64,000 nucleotides of DNA, from contig JAFVBB010000018.1 in the NCBI GenBank assembly GCA_017480225.1, positions 1 to 64,000 of the forward strand, written 5' to 3'. This stretch comes from Bacteroidales bacterium. Its GTDB lineage: Bacteria; Bacteroidota; Bacteroidia; Bacteroidales; P3. The notes under the pieces are model-generated. The model did not search any database. It was not told where the DNA came from and saw nothing but the letters and a program-made list of their open reading frames with translations. Every line of letters starts with the position of its first letter. The stretch's first letter is position 1. Made by a program: the position numbers and the translations under genes. This document shows positions 24,961 to 35,622 of the stretch, one piece after another.

Positions 24961-25173
24961 CTATGTCAATTTGCTGAAGTTCTTGGGGAGGTATATAATC
25001 CACTCCGGATGGTATTTCCTGATTTTTATCAACCGGCACATGTTGTATACAAGGTTTGTCAGCGCGATGTTGGCTTTTGCCCTCTCCATTCCGACACCAC
25101 GGAATATTAGTCGGCCCATCGTCTGTTCCAATAGAAGTTTCCTTAAAACCTTTCGGTGTATAGGTGAACCGCA
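24961..25173 (-). pseudogene. C-terminal remnant of a DDE (IS1182-like) transposase
   Basis: A 70-codon open stretch without start, ending in TAG at 24961, encodes QTMGRLIFRGVGMERAK, then ANIALTNLVYNMCRLIKI and an EWIIYLPK end. This is the look of the C-terminus of IS1182/IS5-type transposases (RG..K...E..L....YN..R). The N-terminal part is missing and a stop lies directly upstream. Another frame across the same bases is part of a longer spurious fusion reading. Confidence 0.6.
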
Positions 25174-25278
25174 TTAATAAAATGGAACTGAAAGATTTAG
25201 AAGAACTTTTGGGTAACGACAGCAAACTTAAAATCGCCTGTGAGGAAGAATTCAAATCCTGCGCAAAGGAACTCGAGT

Positions 25279-25744
25279 CCATGGGAAATCGGAAGTCGAC
25301 ATCCTTCATTTTGACTTCGTGGCGGTAACTGTCAGCGGGATACTCCCCATTGGGGAATTCAAAGTTGAGAATACCGATGGTGTAAACTTCATCCAAATGG
25401 TAGTCCCATTTTCCTTTGGGGGCTTGCTGACGGATGGGAGTAGTGGCATAATACACACTGCGGTCTTTGAAGTAAGTTTGCTCAGCCTTTTGCATCTCAA
25501 CAATGAATCGGCTGCCGTCTTTTGCCATACAATAGACATCGAAGATGGAACGTCGATCGCCATATCCGTCACCAAGATTCTCACCATTGAGGTACTGGAT
25601 GTCCTCGATTTCCTTCTCGTTGTTGTTGAACAGAGCATTGAGGAAACTGATGAGCAAATCCTTATTCAACTCGGTGCCAAACAGTTTTTTGAAACCGAAA
25701 TCGGTGTACGGATTAATGAACCGTGTCGCGTTTGCTGTGAGCAT
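25279..25744 (-). pseudogene. Truncated PD-(D/E)xK nuclease family transposase (Rpn-like)
   Basis: About 155 residues from MLTANATRFINPYTDFGFKK match the N-terminal part of the PD-(D/E)xK transposase-like family of Bacteroidota: KDLLISFLNAL, the nuclease core SIFDVYCMAKDGSRFIVEMQ (Asp, then ExQ), FKDRSVYYATTPIRQQA and YTIGILNFEF. Family members are about 280-320 residues. After HEVKMKDV the frame continues to 24848, but the sequence no longer resembles the family and crosses the other transposase remnant. The 3' half was replaced by rearrangement. A short + strand open frame (25182-25328, MELKDLEELLGND start) inside the joint may be another fragment. Confidence 0.65.
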
Positions 25745-25977
25745 ATCTTTGCGTCTGACTATCTTGAAATCGACTGCAAGGTACAACTATTTTCTGGAAT
25801 GGCAAAAAGTTTTTTCACCGAGTCATCGCCGAGGGGACACCGAGAGGTCGAAGAAGGATCGTGCTTGCATCACTGAACCATCGCCGAAGGATTGTACTTA
25901 TATTAAATGTGGAGCACAGGTACACCGCGGTATTTGATTAGAGGTTGGGTAAAATTGGAGTAAAATCTAAAGGCACC

Positions 25978-27077
<1,100 letters not shown>

Positions 27078-27196
27078 AGTGGAATAATGTTCTAAAAGTC
27101 GACTGCAGATGATTGGGTCTTGGCTGTAATATGCTTGAAGTTAGAGTGTTGTGATTATTACACAAAAGATAGAATGTCGGTGTGGAAAGATAATTG

Positions 27197-27204
27197 TAAT
27201 TTTG
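27197..27204 (+). promoter_or_regulatory. -7 promoter element for the HdeD-like gene
   Basis: TAATTTTG, matching TAnnTTTG, 28 bases before the ATG at 27232. Confidence 0.55.
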
Positions 27205-27231
27205 CGTCCGAAATACTGAAAAAAAGAGTAA

Positions 27232-27822
27232 ATGAAAAAAGTTAAGAAAACAAAAATCTATCTGGCAATAACAGCAGTGCTGTTTATTGTTTTGGGAGTG
27301 CTGTTCATTGTCAAGCCAATGGCAGGAATTGTGTCGGTGGCTTGGATGGTTGGCCTATTGATGCTGATTAGTGGCGTGTGCACGCTTTTCTTCAGCCTTA
27401 GGCACGAGGCAATCATGCCCAACGCTGGCAGCACAACGCTCATGTCTGTTTTGCAGGTGGTACTTGGCCTCGTTTTCCTCCTTAACAGGGGTATTACGGT
27501 CGCCACGATTATCATCATGTTCGGAATGTGGATAGCGGTGGAAGGCATTCAACTGGCTGTACTCTCTTTTGAGTATAAGCGCTATGGCATGAAGGGTTGG
27601 TGGCTGATGACCTTGCTTGGTGGCTGCAGTGTGGTGTTAGGCGTGTATGCTTTGCTCCATCCGGTGGCAACAAGTGCCACAATCAGTGTTCTGGTGGGCA
27701 TCGCTGTTATCGCCAACGGCATATCGCGATTGGTGGCGTTCAGCGGCATAAGCAAAGTGCAGAAAAAAGTTGAGGGCGCAAAAGAGAGGATGGACAACTT
27801 CTTAAAGGAGTACAAAGACTGA
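27232..27822 (+). CDS. HdeD/DUF308 family membrane protein
   Basis: 196 residues with six hydrophobic segments in three pairs, the layout of HdeD/DUF308 proteins. The repeated GVLFIVKPMAGIVSVAWMVGLL and GVYALLHPVATSATISVLVGI segments are the family's duplicated motif. HdeD of E. coli is linked to acid resistance; in Bacteroidota the role is not known. A single-gene unit with its own promoter and terminator; ends in a basic tail. Confidence 0.85.
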   Translation: MKKVKKTKIYLAITAVLFIVLGVLFIVKPMAGIVSVAWMVGLLMLISGVCTLFFSLRHEAIMPNAGSTTLMSVLQVVLGLVFLLNRGITVATIIIMFGMWIAVEGIQLAVLSFEYKRYGMKGWWLMTLLGGCSVVLGVYALLHPVATSATISVLVGIAVIANGISRLVAFSGISKVQKKVEGAKERMDNFLKEYKD

Positions 27823-27871
27823 CCTCGTTTTGGAGGGTGGGCTTGACCCTGTCTTTGCGAGCATTAAGTGC

Positions 27872-27907
27872 AGCCCGGCACCTCATGAGAGGAGGCCGGG
27901 CTTTATG
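27872..27907 (+). terminator. Bidirectional-type terminator between HdeD and LuxR genes
   Basis: An 8-bp stem AGCCCGGC / GCCGGGCT with a 15-base loop followed by TTATGTTT, between the convergent HdeD-like and LuxR-type genes. Confidence 0.7.
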
Positions 27908-27935
27908 TTTCGGGATGGTGAGATGTGTCTGGGTG

Positions 27936-28670
27936 TCAAATGAGGCAGTAGTGGGTGGCGTAGGCGATTGCCTCCGTGATGTTTTTCACATTTAATTTCT
28001 GGAAAACCTGTCGACGATAAAACTTAATGGAGTCCGCAGACTTGAACATGAGGGCGGCGATTCGTTCAATGGAGTGGCCTTGTATGGTGAGGCGGAGCAT
28101 GGTCAGTTCATCGGGCGACAGTTGACCCAGGTGAATGAGTTGCCAAGAGTGGTCGACATAAGAGCATTTATAAAGATGTCCTGTTCCGGGTATGCTGGCC
28201 ATTATTGAGGCATCCCCATCGTACGGCGAAGGGGCGACGAGCCCAAGCATAATGTGTGGTGTGCCGCTGTGGTCGAAATTGAGCAACTTAAGTTTGTGGC
28301 ATACCATTATTTGGCGTCTGTCATATTTTATATGGAAGTTCAGATAGAGCATCATCTTGGCCCGTATTTCTGATGGCATGTTGTTGTAAGCGGAGAGGAC
28401 GGTTTCTGCGACATCACTCAATTGTGATATATCTTCATCTGGTATGAGTCTATCGAGGGTGTTAATGCCATGCGAGGTCACATCTCCGTCTGAAATGCTG
28501 TATCGTAGAAGTGGATAATCCGACATGTAAATGTATCGGTTGCGGACGAGGTCAAGCAGATATACACCTTGATAGGACATTGATGCAAATGAACTGGCCA
28601 TCTCAATATAGCATTCAATCGGTGTCTGTGTAGTCTGCACGCTGTCTGTCGTTTTGGCGAGTGGATGCAT
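27936..28670 (-). CDS. LuxR-type transcriptional regulator
   Basis: 244 residues from MHPLAKTTDS. An in-frame ATG 17 codons upstream is excluded because the promoter motif at 28696-28703 overlaps that stretch. The C-terminal 60 residues are a LuxR/GerE helix-turn-helix (LSPDELTMLRLTIQGHSIERIAALM in part, then SADSIKFYRRQVFQKL). The N-terminal 180 residues resemble a PAS-like sensor region seen in Bacteroidota LuxR proteins. Divergent from the RND efflux operon, it is a good candidate regulator of it. Confidence 0.78.
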   Translation of the reverse strand: MHPLAKTTDSVQTTQTPIECYIEMASSFASMSYQGVYLLDLVRNRYIYMSDYPLLRYSISDGDVTSHGINTLDRLIPDEDISQLSDVAETVLSAYNNMPSEIRAKMMLYLNFHIKYDRRQIMVCHKLKLLNFDHSGTPHIMLGLVAPSPYDGDASIMASIPGTGHLYKCSYVDHSWQLIHLGQLSPDELTMLRLTIQGHSIERIAALMFKSADSIKFYRRQVFQKLNVKNITEAIAYATHYCLI

Positions 28671-28695
28671 AATGCTGTATTCAATTTCTGTGTTG

Positions 28696-28703
28696 CAAAG
28701 ATA
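28696..28703 (-). promoter_or_regulatory. -7 promoter element for the LuxR-type gene
   Basis: TATCTTTG on the minus strand, 26 bases before the ATG at 28670. It decides the start of this gene. Confidence 0.6.
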
Positions 28704-28789
28704 CGAGTTTTTACTACACAAAAGGATAATTATTTTGTTGAATCATATAGTTTAGACTTTAGTGTAACGCTTTTTTCTGTCGGAGAGAG

Positions 28790-28797
28790 TAACTTTG
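28790..28797 (+). promoter_or_regulatory. -7 promoter element for the RND efflux operon
   Basis: TAACTTTG, matching TAnnTTTG, 57 bases before the adaptor start. The 183 bases between the divergent LuxR and efflux genes should contain any operator for the regulator. Confidence 0.55.
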
Positions 28798-28853
28798 CAA
28801 GTTTGAAATGAAAGAGTGTGACGAAATAAATAAATGATAAACAACAAACAATC

Positions 28854-29936
28854 ATGACTGGAAAAAGTGTTGGACAACGAATATTTGCAATGATCGGCAT
28901 ATCGATTGCCATTCTGTCTATTTCATGCGCGGGTAGAGAAAAGGGCAAGATGGAGGATGTCCCTGCTGTCACTGTGGCGCAAGTGGAGAAGAGTGGATGT
29001 GAATATTCGATAGAATATCCAGGTTTGGTCTTCGCATCTGAGGAGGTGAGCCTCTCATTCAAGGTGAGCGGCACAATTGAGAAGATATTGGTAAAGGAGG
29101 GTGACCGGGTGCGCAAAGGGCAAATAATGGCAAGGCTCGACACTATAGATTATCGCAACCAACTAAATGCAACAACGGCAGAATACGAAGCCATAATGGC
29201 GGAGGCTGGGAGAGTTGTGGAATTATTCAACGACGATGCGACGACGAGGAGCAACTACGACAAAGCGGTCTCCGGAATGAAGCAGATTGAGTCAAAATTG
29301 AAGTATCACCGCAACCAACTGGAGTATTGTTACTTGAGGGCTCCGATGGATGGCGTTGTAAGCGGATGCAGAAGGAGCGAGCATGAGAACATTTCGGCAG
29401 GAATGCCCGTTGTGCAGGTGTTGGGAACGGGCAGCCCCGAGGTTGAGATACACATTTCTGACAAGATATACATCAACAGGAATAACATAAGAGAATACAA
29501 ATGCCACCTTGGACTTTATCCTGATAAGGAATTCACTCTTACGCCTGTCAGCTATTCTCCGTCAGCGAACTCAAATCAGCTTTACACCGTTAGACTCAAG
29601 TTTGTGGATCCTGGTAAACATCAACTCCTGCAAGGCATGAATGCCACAGTCTCAGCCATAATAGGTTCTGATAAGGAGATGACAAGCGTTCCTACTAGAA
29701 GCATTATACGCGATGAACGTGGAGAACACATTATGGTGGTGGGCGATGACAACAAAGCAAGGGAGGTCTCGGTTGATGTGCTTGAGATTTATAAGAATGG
29801 CAGCAGCAGGATTGATTGTCCATCTTTGCCGGAGGGATGCATGGTGATTACCTCCGGCAGCAGACGGATAAAAGATGGGTGCGAGGTGCGTCCGATTGGG
29901 CCGTCGGCTGAAACAAATGTGGGAGGGCTGCTGTGA
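28854..29936 (+). CDS. RND efflux periplasmic adaptor (MexA/AcrA family), lipoprotein
   Basis: 360 residues. A signal peptide ends in a lipobox (ILSISC, Cys near residue 24). Then come the adaptor elements: SFKVSGTIEKILVKEGDRVRKG (lipoyl half), a helical hairpin, LRAPMDGVVSG (second lipoyl half) and the beta-barrel/MP domains. It bridges the inner-membrane pump and the outer-membrane channel. The stop overlaps the pump start by 4 bases, giving a coupled three-gene operon. Confidence 0.9.
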   Translation: MTGKSVGQRIFAMIGISIAILSISCAGREKGKMEDVPAVTVAQVEKSGCEYSIEYPGLVFASEEVSLSFKVSGTIEKILVKEGDRVRKGQIMARLDTIDYRNQLNATTAEYEAIMAEAGRVVELFNDDATTRSNYDKAVSGMKQIESKLKYHRNQLEYCYLRAPMDGVVSGCRRSEHENISAGMPVVQVLGTGSPEVEIHISDKIYINRNNIREYKCHLGLYPDKEFTLTPVSYSPSANSNQLYTVRLKFVDPGKHQLLQGMNATVSAIIGSDKEMTSVPTRSIIRDERGEHIMVVGDDNKAREVSVDVLEIYKNGSSRIDCPSLPEGCMVITSGSRRIKDGCEVRPIGPSAETNVGGLL

Positions 29937-32900
29937 TGGATTTTTCTGCATGGGCTCTGAAGAACAAACCATTAGTGTGGTTTGTCGTATTCCTCTTGAC
30001 GGCGGGAGGAATGATTAGTGCCTTGAACATGAGTAAACTGGAGGATCCTGCCATAGCAGTGAAGTCAGCAGTGGTGCTGGTGACGCAGCCTGGGGCTTCG
30101 GCGCATCAAGTGGAGCTTGAGTCTGTGGATCCGGTCGAGAAGGCCATTTTGTCATTGCCGGAGGTTAATACAGTGAAGTCCAAGTGCTATAACGACATGG
30201 CAATTATACAGATTAACCTTAACCAAAATGTACAGGCCTCAAAACTGACTGGAGTGTGGCAAAGGTTGAGAAACAAGGTAAACGATGTGGCTCTTCCAGC
30301 TGGTGCAACTATACGCGTGCTGGACGACTTTGGTGATGTGTACGGCATTTTCTATGCCATGACAGGCGACGGGCTGACAGGCGAGGAGATGAGCAAATAT
30401 GCGCAGCTGGTCAAGCGTGAAATCGGTGCAGTGAAGGGGGTTGGGAAGGTGCAGTTGTATGGCACTCGGCAAAACTGCATTGACATTGCATTGCATCAGG
30501 ACAGACTGTCGGAAATGGGGTTGAGTGTGGCAGAGGTGCTTGGCGTGCTGCAAGGGCAGGACGCTACGGCATACAGCGGCTACCTCATCTCCGACGGTTC
30601 GCGCCTGCGCGTCAATGTGGATGGTAAGTATCAGGGCGTCAGGGATATTGAGAACTTGGTCATACAAGGACATTCCGGGGATATTTTCCGACTGGGCGAC
30701 ATTGCTGACGTGACGGAAGTGCTTGAAACGCCATTAAGAAATTGTTTGACATATGATGGCGAGGAGGCAATCGGTATACTCATCTCTGCAAACGAGGGCA
30801 CCGACATCCTCAAGGTCGGCAAGTCTATTGAGAAAGAGTTGAGCCGACTGAAGAGTGATCAGCTCCCTGTTGGGGTGGAGCTGCATAGTGTGTTCTATCA
30901 ACCTGAAAGGGTAGGGGCTGCGCTTGGCGACTTTTTCATCAATCTGATTGAGAGCATCCTTGTGGTGATTTTAATTTTGGTGGTGTTTATGGGGCTGAGG
31001 AGCAGCCTGATCATCGGCTTGTGCCTGCTGGTGACAGTGATTGGGTCATTTGTCATTCTCAACGTGACTGGCGGGACGATGCAAAGGGTGTCGCTGGCTT
31101 CGTTCATCCTCGCCATGGGAATGTTGGTGGACAACAGCATTGTGATAATAGACGGAATACTGGTTGACCTCAAGCAGGGCAAGTCTCGCCACGATGCCTT
31201 GACCGACATAGGCCGCAAGACGGCAATGCCCTTGCTGGGCGCCACGATGATTGCAATACTGGCATTCCTGCCTTTGGCCATATCCAAGGATACTACGGGC
31301 GACTACATACGCGATTTGTTCATAGTTTTGGCAGTGTCGCTTCTGCTCAGTTGGGTGCTGGCCCTGCTGCTTGTTCCAATATTGGCCGACCGTTCTCTCC
31401 GTGTACAGAACGGTGCTGTCGAGAAACCCAACCGTTTGGAGATGGTCATTCGCCGACTGCTTGACTTCTCAATGAGGCACCGTTGGGGAACTGTTGTTGT
31501 CATGGTGCTGCTGCTGGGACTGACTTTCGTGGGCTATGGATACATGAAGCAAGGCTTTTTCCCCGATATGAAGTACGATCAATTGTATATCACTTACAAG
31601 AGCCGGGAGAATAGCGACTGGAAGCATACTGCCGAAGCGCTGGAGAGCATGAGGGAATACCTGGCTGGGTGCGACGATATTCTCCATGTCACCGCCTCGA
31701 CTGGGGGAACTCCAGGCCGATATAATCTGGTACGCGGCATTGGCCCTAACTCTATGTCTTACGGCGAACTGATAGTGGACTTCAAAGACGCGAAGAGAGC
31801 CGCTGGCGCTGTCGACGAATTGCAGGCATATATGGACGCGCATTATCCAGATGCTTATGTCCGCGTGAAGAGGTACAATCTGATGTACATGGACTTCCCT
31901 GTCGAAGTGCAGTTCTCTGGCCCCGACCCGGCTGTACTGCACCGGCTCACAGAGCAGGCTCTGGCTGTGATGGACAGTTGTCCTCAGACAGTGGCCGCCA
32001 CGTCCGATTGGGATTCGCCTGTGCCGAATATCACGGTGCACTACGATCAGCCGCAGGCCCGGCAGAGCGGCCTTTCGCGCAAAGATGTCAGCATTTCACT
32101 CCTCTCGGCCACCGACGGCATCCCGATTGGGTACTACTATGATGGCTTGCGCAGGAAGAAACTGAACGTGAGGGTTGTGTCTGCCAACGGTGAGGCTGTG
32201 GACAATCTCGCCACGGTGCATCTCTTCTCGCAGTTGCCATCTCTCAAGGGTTTGCTTTCGGAAGATGTGATTATTGGGCTGGCCACGGGCACGATGGACA
32301 TCAACGACATCGACCAGCGCATAGGCTCGTCTGTGCCGCTGGGTCAGGTCGGCAGCGGCATCGAGATTGGCTGGGAGGATCCATGCGTGAACCGCATGAA
32401 TGGTCAACGGGCGCAACGGGCACAATGTTTCCCGGCCTATGGCTGCTCGGCTGCCGATGCCTACAAGGCCGTGAAAGCAAAGGTTGCCCAAATGGACATT
32501 CCGGCCAGCTATTCCGTCAAGTGGTACGGCGAGCAGGCTGCCAGCTCCGATTCCGTAAGCTCGCTCTTCGGCAGCTACCCGGCTGCAATACTAATCATCA
32601 TCCTTATTCTCATTCTCCTGTTCGGCGATTATAAGAAACCGGCCATCATCATTATCACCGTGCCGCTTGTGCTCATCGGTGTTGTGGCTGCAATGCTTGT
32701 GTCGGGCAAGCCGTTTGGGTTCGTTGCCATTGCCGGTGTGCTTGGCTTGGTCGGCATGATGATAAAGAACGATATTGTTTTGATGGACGAGATTGACCGG
32801 CGCATCGCAAACGGCGAGGAGCCCTATTCGGCACTGATCGAGGGCAGCGTCAGCCGTGTGCGGGCTGTGTCCATGGCGGCACTCACCACCATATTCGGTA

Positions 32901-33037
32901 TGCTGCCGTTGCTGGGCGACGTCATGTTCGGTTCTCTGGCCGCCTGCATCATGGGCGGGTTGGCGTTTGGCACTATACTCACCTTGGTGTTTGTGCCGGT
33001 GTTGTATTCTCTCTTTTTCAAAATTAGAAAGGCATGA
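29933..33037 (+). CDS. RND family multidrug efflux pump (AcrB/MexB-like permease)
   Basis: 1034 residues, the usual RND size. It has an N-terminal membrane helix, two large periplasmic loops and two groups of membrane helices. In TM4 GMLVDNSIVIIDGIL carries an acidic residue where AcrB has its proton-relay Asp pair, and the C-terminal GMMIKNDIVLMDEID is the equivalent conserved block. FFPDMKYDQLYI begins the second periplasmic half. Substrates cannot be read from sequence. It overlaps the TolC-type gene by 4 bases. Confidence 0.93.
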   Translation: MMDFSAWALKNKPLVWFVVFLLTAGGMISALNMSKLEDPAIAVKSAVVLVTQPGASAHQVELESVDPVEKAILSLPEVNTVKSKCYNDMAIIQINLNQNVQASKLTGVWQRLRNKVNDVALPAGATIRVLDDFGDVYGIFYAMTGDGLTGEEMSKYAQLVKREIGAVKGVGKVQLYGTRQNCIDIALHQDRLSEMGLSVAEVLGVLQGQDATAYSGYLISDGSRLRVNVDGKYQGVRDIENLVIQGHSGDIFRLGDIADVTEVLETPLRNCLTYDGEEAIGILISANEGTDILKVGKSIEKELSRLKSDQLPVGVELHSVFYQPERVGAALGDFFINLIESILVVILILVVFMGLRSSLIIGLCLLVTVIGSFVILNVTGGTMQRVSLASFILAMGMLVDNSIVIIDGILVDLKQGKSRHDALTDIGRKTAMPLLGATMIAILAFLPLAISKDTTGDYIRDLFIVLAVSLLLSWVLALLLVPILADRSLRVQNGAVEKPNRLEMVIRRLLDFSMRHRWGTVVVMVLLLGLTFVGYGYMKQGFFPDMKYDQLYITYKSRENSDWKHTAEALESMREYLAGCDDILHVTASTGGTPGRYNLVRGIGPNSMSYGELIVDFKDAKRAAGAVDELQAYMDAHYPDAYVRVKRYNLMYMDFPVEVQFSGPDPAVLHRLTEQALAVMDSCPQTVAATSDWDSPVPNITVHYDQPQARQSGLSRKDVSISLLSATDGIPIGYYYDGLRRKKLNVRVVSANGEAVDNLATVHLFSQLPSLKGLLSEDVIIGLATGTMDINDIDQRIGSSVPLGQVGSGIEIGWEDPCVNRMNGQRAQRAQCFPAYGCSAADAYKAVKAKVAQMDIPASYSVKWYGEQAASSDSVSSLFGSYPAAILIIILILILLFGDYKKPAIIIITVPLVLIGVVAAMLVSGKPFGFVAIAGVLGLVGMMIKNDIVLMDEIDRRIANGEEPYSALIEGSVSRVRAVSMAALTTIFGMLPLLGDVMFGSLAACIMGGLAFGTILTLVFVPVLYSLFFKIRKA

Positions 33038-34395
33038 AGAGGTGTTGTCTTGTAGGCTTGTTTGTGAGCCTGATCGCTGTCGCGGAGTCCCAGCAGGTAA
33101 TGACGCTCGACGAGTGTATCGGGGTGGCGCGCCGCGACAGCAGGGAGGTGGCCATGCAGGAACTGAAGGTGGTTGAGGCCGAACAGGTGCGGAAGAGTGT
33201 TCGTGGGCACTTCTTCCCACAGGTCAGTGCTTCGGGAATTGCTGCGTGGAACTCGTCCAAGGGCGACTTGATCAACCTTGCGCCTCAGAGCTTTGATATT
33301 CCCATTTTCTTGACCACAATCCCTGTTAGCCTGCCGGGCTACCAGCTGGAATATTCTATAGGCGACGTGTACCATGCCGGTGTGACCGTGCAGCAGCCGA
33401 TATATATGGGCGGAAAGATTGCCTCGGGCTACCGCATGGCACGTATCGGCGAAAGCGTGGCTCGTGAGCAGCAGCAGTTGGCTGAGGCCGATGCGGTGTA
33501 TCATACTTGCCAGGCTTATTTCCTCCTGCTCAAGGCTCAACAGCTCGACCTCGTGGCTTCCACCGCCCTCGCGGCGGCCGACGAGATGCTTCGCTCTGTG
33601 GGCGTTGCCGGTGAGCAGGGAATGGCTCAAAGCACAGATCTCCAGAAAGTCGAGGTGACTCGTGGCGAGCTGCTTCTCGCTGCCCGCAAGGCAAAGAACG
33701 GTGTTCGCCTGGCTCAGAGGAACCTGTGTGTGCAGATGGGCATACAGCCTGCGGAGATTGTTGCCGCACCTGTGGACGAGTGGCTGTTCGCTCAGAAGGT
33801 GCGGCCATTCGATTCTTTGGACATTAGTTCGCGCCCGGAGTACAGGATGCTCGACGCGCAGGTGAGCCTGAACCGGGAGAAAGTCACCACAGCCCGCAGC
33901 GACATGCTGCCGCAGGTGGGCGTGCAGGGCAACTATGGTTATCTGTATGGGTTGAAAATCAACGACAACACAGTGCTCGACGGCAGTAGCTTCACGGTTT
34001 TGGCCTCGGTCAAGATACCGCTGTGGCAGTCGGGACTGGTGCGCCACAACGTGGCAGCTGCAAAGGCTGGGCTTGACCACAGTATTTTGCAGCGCGACCT
34101 CCTTTGCGACCGTATGATGCTTGAGCGGATGCAGGCGCAGAATGAATACGATGAGGCGCAACTCAGGCACGAGCTGTCGCTCTCGGCATTGCGGCTGGCC
34201 GAGCAAAACATGAACCTTGAGCAAAAGCGCTACAACGTGGGGCAATCCGCCCTTGCCGACCTGCTGAAGGAGAAAGCGCAGCTGCAAAAGGCGCAGGAGG
34301 AGGAAGTGGAGGCCATGTGCGACGTGCACCTGGCTGCCTTGCGCCTGATGCAGACGGCAGGCCTTTTGCTCGACGCGTTGGATTCTGTGGAATGA
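33034..34395 (+). CDS. TolC-family outer membrane efflux channel
   Basis: 453 residues with a signal peptide (LVGLFVSLIAVAES) and two repeated outer-membrane-factor domains. MTLDECIGVARRDSREV starts the first; QPIYMGGKIASGYR is the conserved beta-strand/glycine motif; QKRYNVGQSALADLLKEK is the same element in the second half. Third gene of the efflux operon. It ends 13 bases from the convergent nitroreductase gene. Confidence 0.92.
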   Translation: MKRCCLVGLFVSLIAVAESQQVMTLDECIGVARRDSREVAMQELKVVEAEQVRKSVRGHFFPQVSASGIAAWNSSKGDLINLAPQSFDIPIFLTTIPVSLPGYQLEYSIGDVYHAGVTVQQPIYMGGKIASGYRMARIGESVAREQQQLAEADAVYHTCQAYFLLLKAQQLDLVASTALAAADEMLRSVGVAGEQGMAQSTDLQKVEVTRGELLLAARKAKNGVRLAQRNLCVQMGIQPAEIVAAPVDEWLFAQKVRPFDSLDISSRPEYRMLDAQVSLNREKVTTARSDMLPQVGVQGNYGYLYGLKINDNTVLDGSSFTVLASVKIPLWQSGLVRHNVAAAKAGLDHSILQRDLLCDRMMLERMQAQNEYDEAQLRHELSLSALRLAEQNMNLEQKRYNVGQSALADLLKEKAQLQKAQEEEVEAMCDVHLAALRLMQTAGLLLDALDSVE

Positions 34396-34408
34396 CGCAG
34401 GCCGCCCG

Positions 34409-35002
34409 TCAGCTGTGGCTGTTTGCCTCAACCACGGTGTAGCGGCCGGGTCGGCGCGGTTTCGGCGCAGGGTAGTCGCCTTTGCAGTAGCCCAGCAGCA
34501 CGAAGCAGCGTGCCACATAGCCAGCGGGCACACCCCACTCTTGCATCAGCTGGCGGCCGTAGTCGCTGTTGAAGGTCTCCTCGCCGCGCGCCACTATGCA
34601 CGAGCCGATGCCGAGCTCGGTGGCGGCCAGCACCATGTTCTCCGCGCAGCAGAAAGCGTCGGGAATGCTGTAAAGGAAGTTGGCCTGCGCGAAAATGGCG
34701 CAAACGGTCGGCGCCCCGTAGAAGCCGCTCTTGAGGGTGGGGTCGTCGATGATGCTGGGCTGCTCGGCAGAGACGTAGTTGCTCGACAGGCGTGAGCGGT
34801 CGAGCTTGCCCACATTCATCCTGCCCACGGCCTCGACAAGCCGTGGGTCGCGCAGGGCCACTATCATGCTGCGTTGCCCCCCGCCCGCGTTTGGGGCGTA
34901 GAGGCCGGCCTCTATGATGTGCTCCAGGTCCTCCCGGGCTACCTGCCGCCCCTCGTACTTGCGTATGGACCGGCGGTAACGGATAAGTTCAAATAAATCC
35001 AT
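34409..35002 (-). CDS. Nitroreductase family FMN oxidoreductase
   Basis: 197 residues. YRRSIRKYEGRQV at the N-terminus, GLYAPNAGGGQ, and ATELGIGSCIVARG are standard FMN-binding motifs of the nitroreductase fold. Last gene of the operon with the radical SAM maturase and Cys-rich peptide. In such peptide clusters, flavin oxidoreductases can act as tailoring dehydrogenases or electron donors; here this is inferred from context. Four bases separate it from the ferredoxin-like gene. Confidence 0.85.
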   Translation of the reverse strand: MDLFELIRYRRSIRKYEGRQVAREDLEHIIEAGLYAPNAGGGQRSMIVALRDPRLVEAVGRMNVGKLDRSRLSSNYVSAEQPSIIDDPTLKSGFYGAPTVCAIFAQANFLYSIPDAFCCAENMVLAATELGIGSCIVARGEETFNSDYGRQLMQEWGVPAGYVARCFVLLGYCKGDYPAPKPRRPGRYTVVEANSHS

Positions 35003-35005
35003 GGC

Positions 35006-35620
35006 TCAATCTAATCTTACTATCGCCTCTGCGGGGCAGTTCTCGAAGCAGTTGCCGCAATGCAGGCAGTGCTCGGGCTGGATGCGGTAGGGTTCACCCT
35101 CAACGATGCAGCCCTGCGGACAGTTGGCTGCGCAGGTACCACACTGGATGCAGTCGTCGGTGATGCGGAAGCCCTTTTGTTCCGGCTCTGCATGGCCCAT
35201 CGTGAAGTAGGCACGGTCGATGGGACGCACGCCAAGGTTGAAATACTCAATCTGTGCATCGCGAATGACGAAGATGATGCCTATACTGCGGGTGTCGCCG
35301 GGGTAGACGTTCACCAAGTAGGGCTGTTCCTCGAAGATGACGTTCTTCCAGCGTTCCTGTTCGTCCTCTGGCACAGGCTTTGCCACAGCCGACAGGCGAA
35401 TCATCTCCTTGAACTTTGTCAGCGCATGAATCTGTACATGTCCGTCGTCCATCAGTTGCTGACAGAAGTTCTTACCACGGGCAGTGTAGAAATAGATAGC
35501 ATCCGGCTCGTAGTGAATAGCCGAGATGCTCCGGGCCTGTGGATGGCCGTGTTTGTCAACGGTGGCGAATGTCAGAATGCCGACATGACCAAGTTTCTTG
35601 ATACAGGCTTCTGCGTCCAT
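35006..35620 (-). CDS. FMN split-barrel protein fused to a 2[4Fe-4S] ferredoxin
   Basis: 204 residues. Residues 1-130 have the pyridoxamine-phosphate-oxidase-like split barrel (HVGILTFATVDKHGHPQARS, IYFYTARGKNF), a flavin-binding fold. Residues about 150-200 are a bacterial ferredoxin with CIQCGTCAANCPQGC and CLHCGNCFENCP, two CxxCxxCxxxCP motifs. It is probably an electron-transfer flavoprotein and a natural reductant for the adjacent radical SAM enzyme. The start lies 2 bases after the maturase stop. Confidence 0.85.
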   Translation of the reverse strand: MDAEACIKKLGHVGILTFATVDKHGHPQARSISAIHYEPDAIYFYTARGKNFCQQLMDDGHVQIHALTKFKEMIRLSAVAKPVPEDEQERWKNVIFEEQPYLVNVYPGDTRSIGIIFVIRDAQIEYFNLGVRPIDRAYFTMGHAEPEQKGFRITDDCIQCGTCAANCPQGCIVEGEPYRIQPEHCLHCGNCFENCPAEAIVRLD

Positions 35621-35622
35621 AA

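Noticed and set aside
24848-25278. C-terminal half of the 312-codon frame as a real protein
   Set aside because: It lacks family similarity, is Ser-rich frame-shifted sequence, and overlaps the transposase remnant in another frame.
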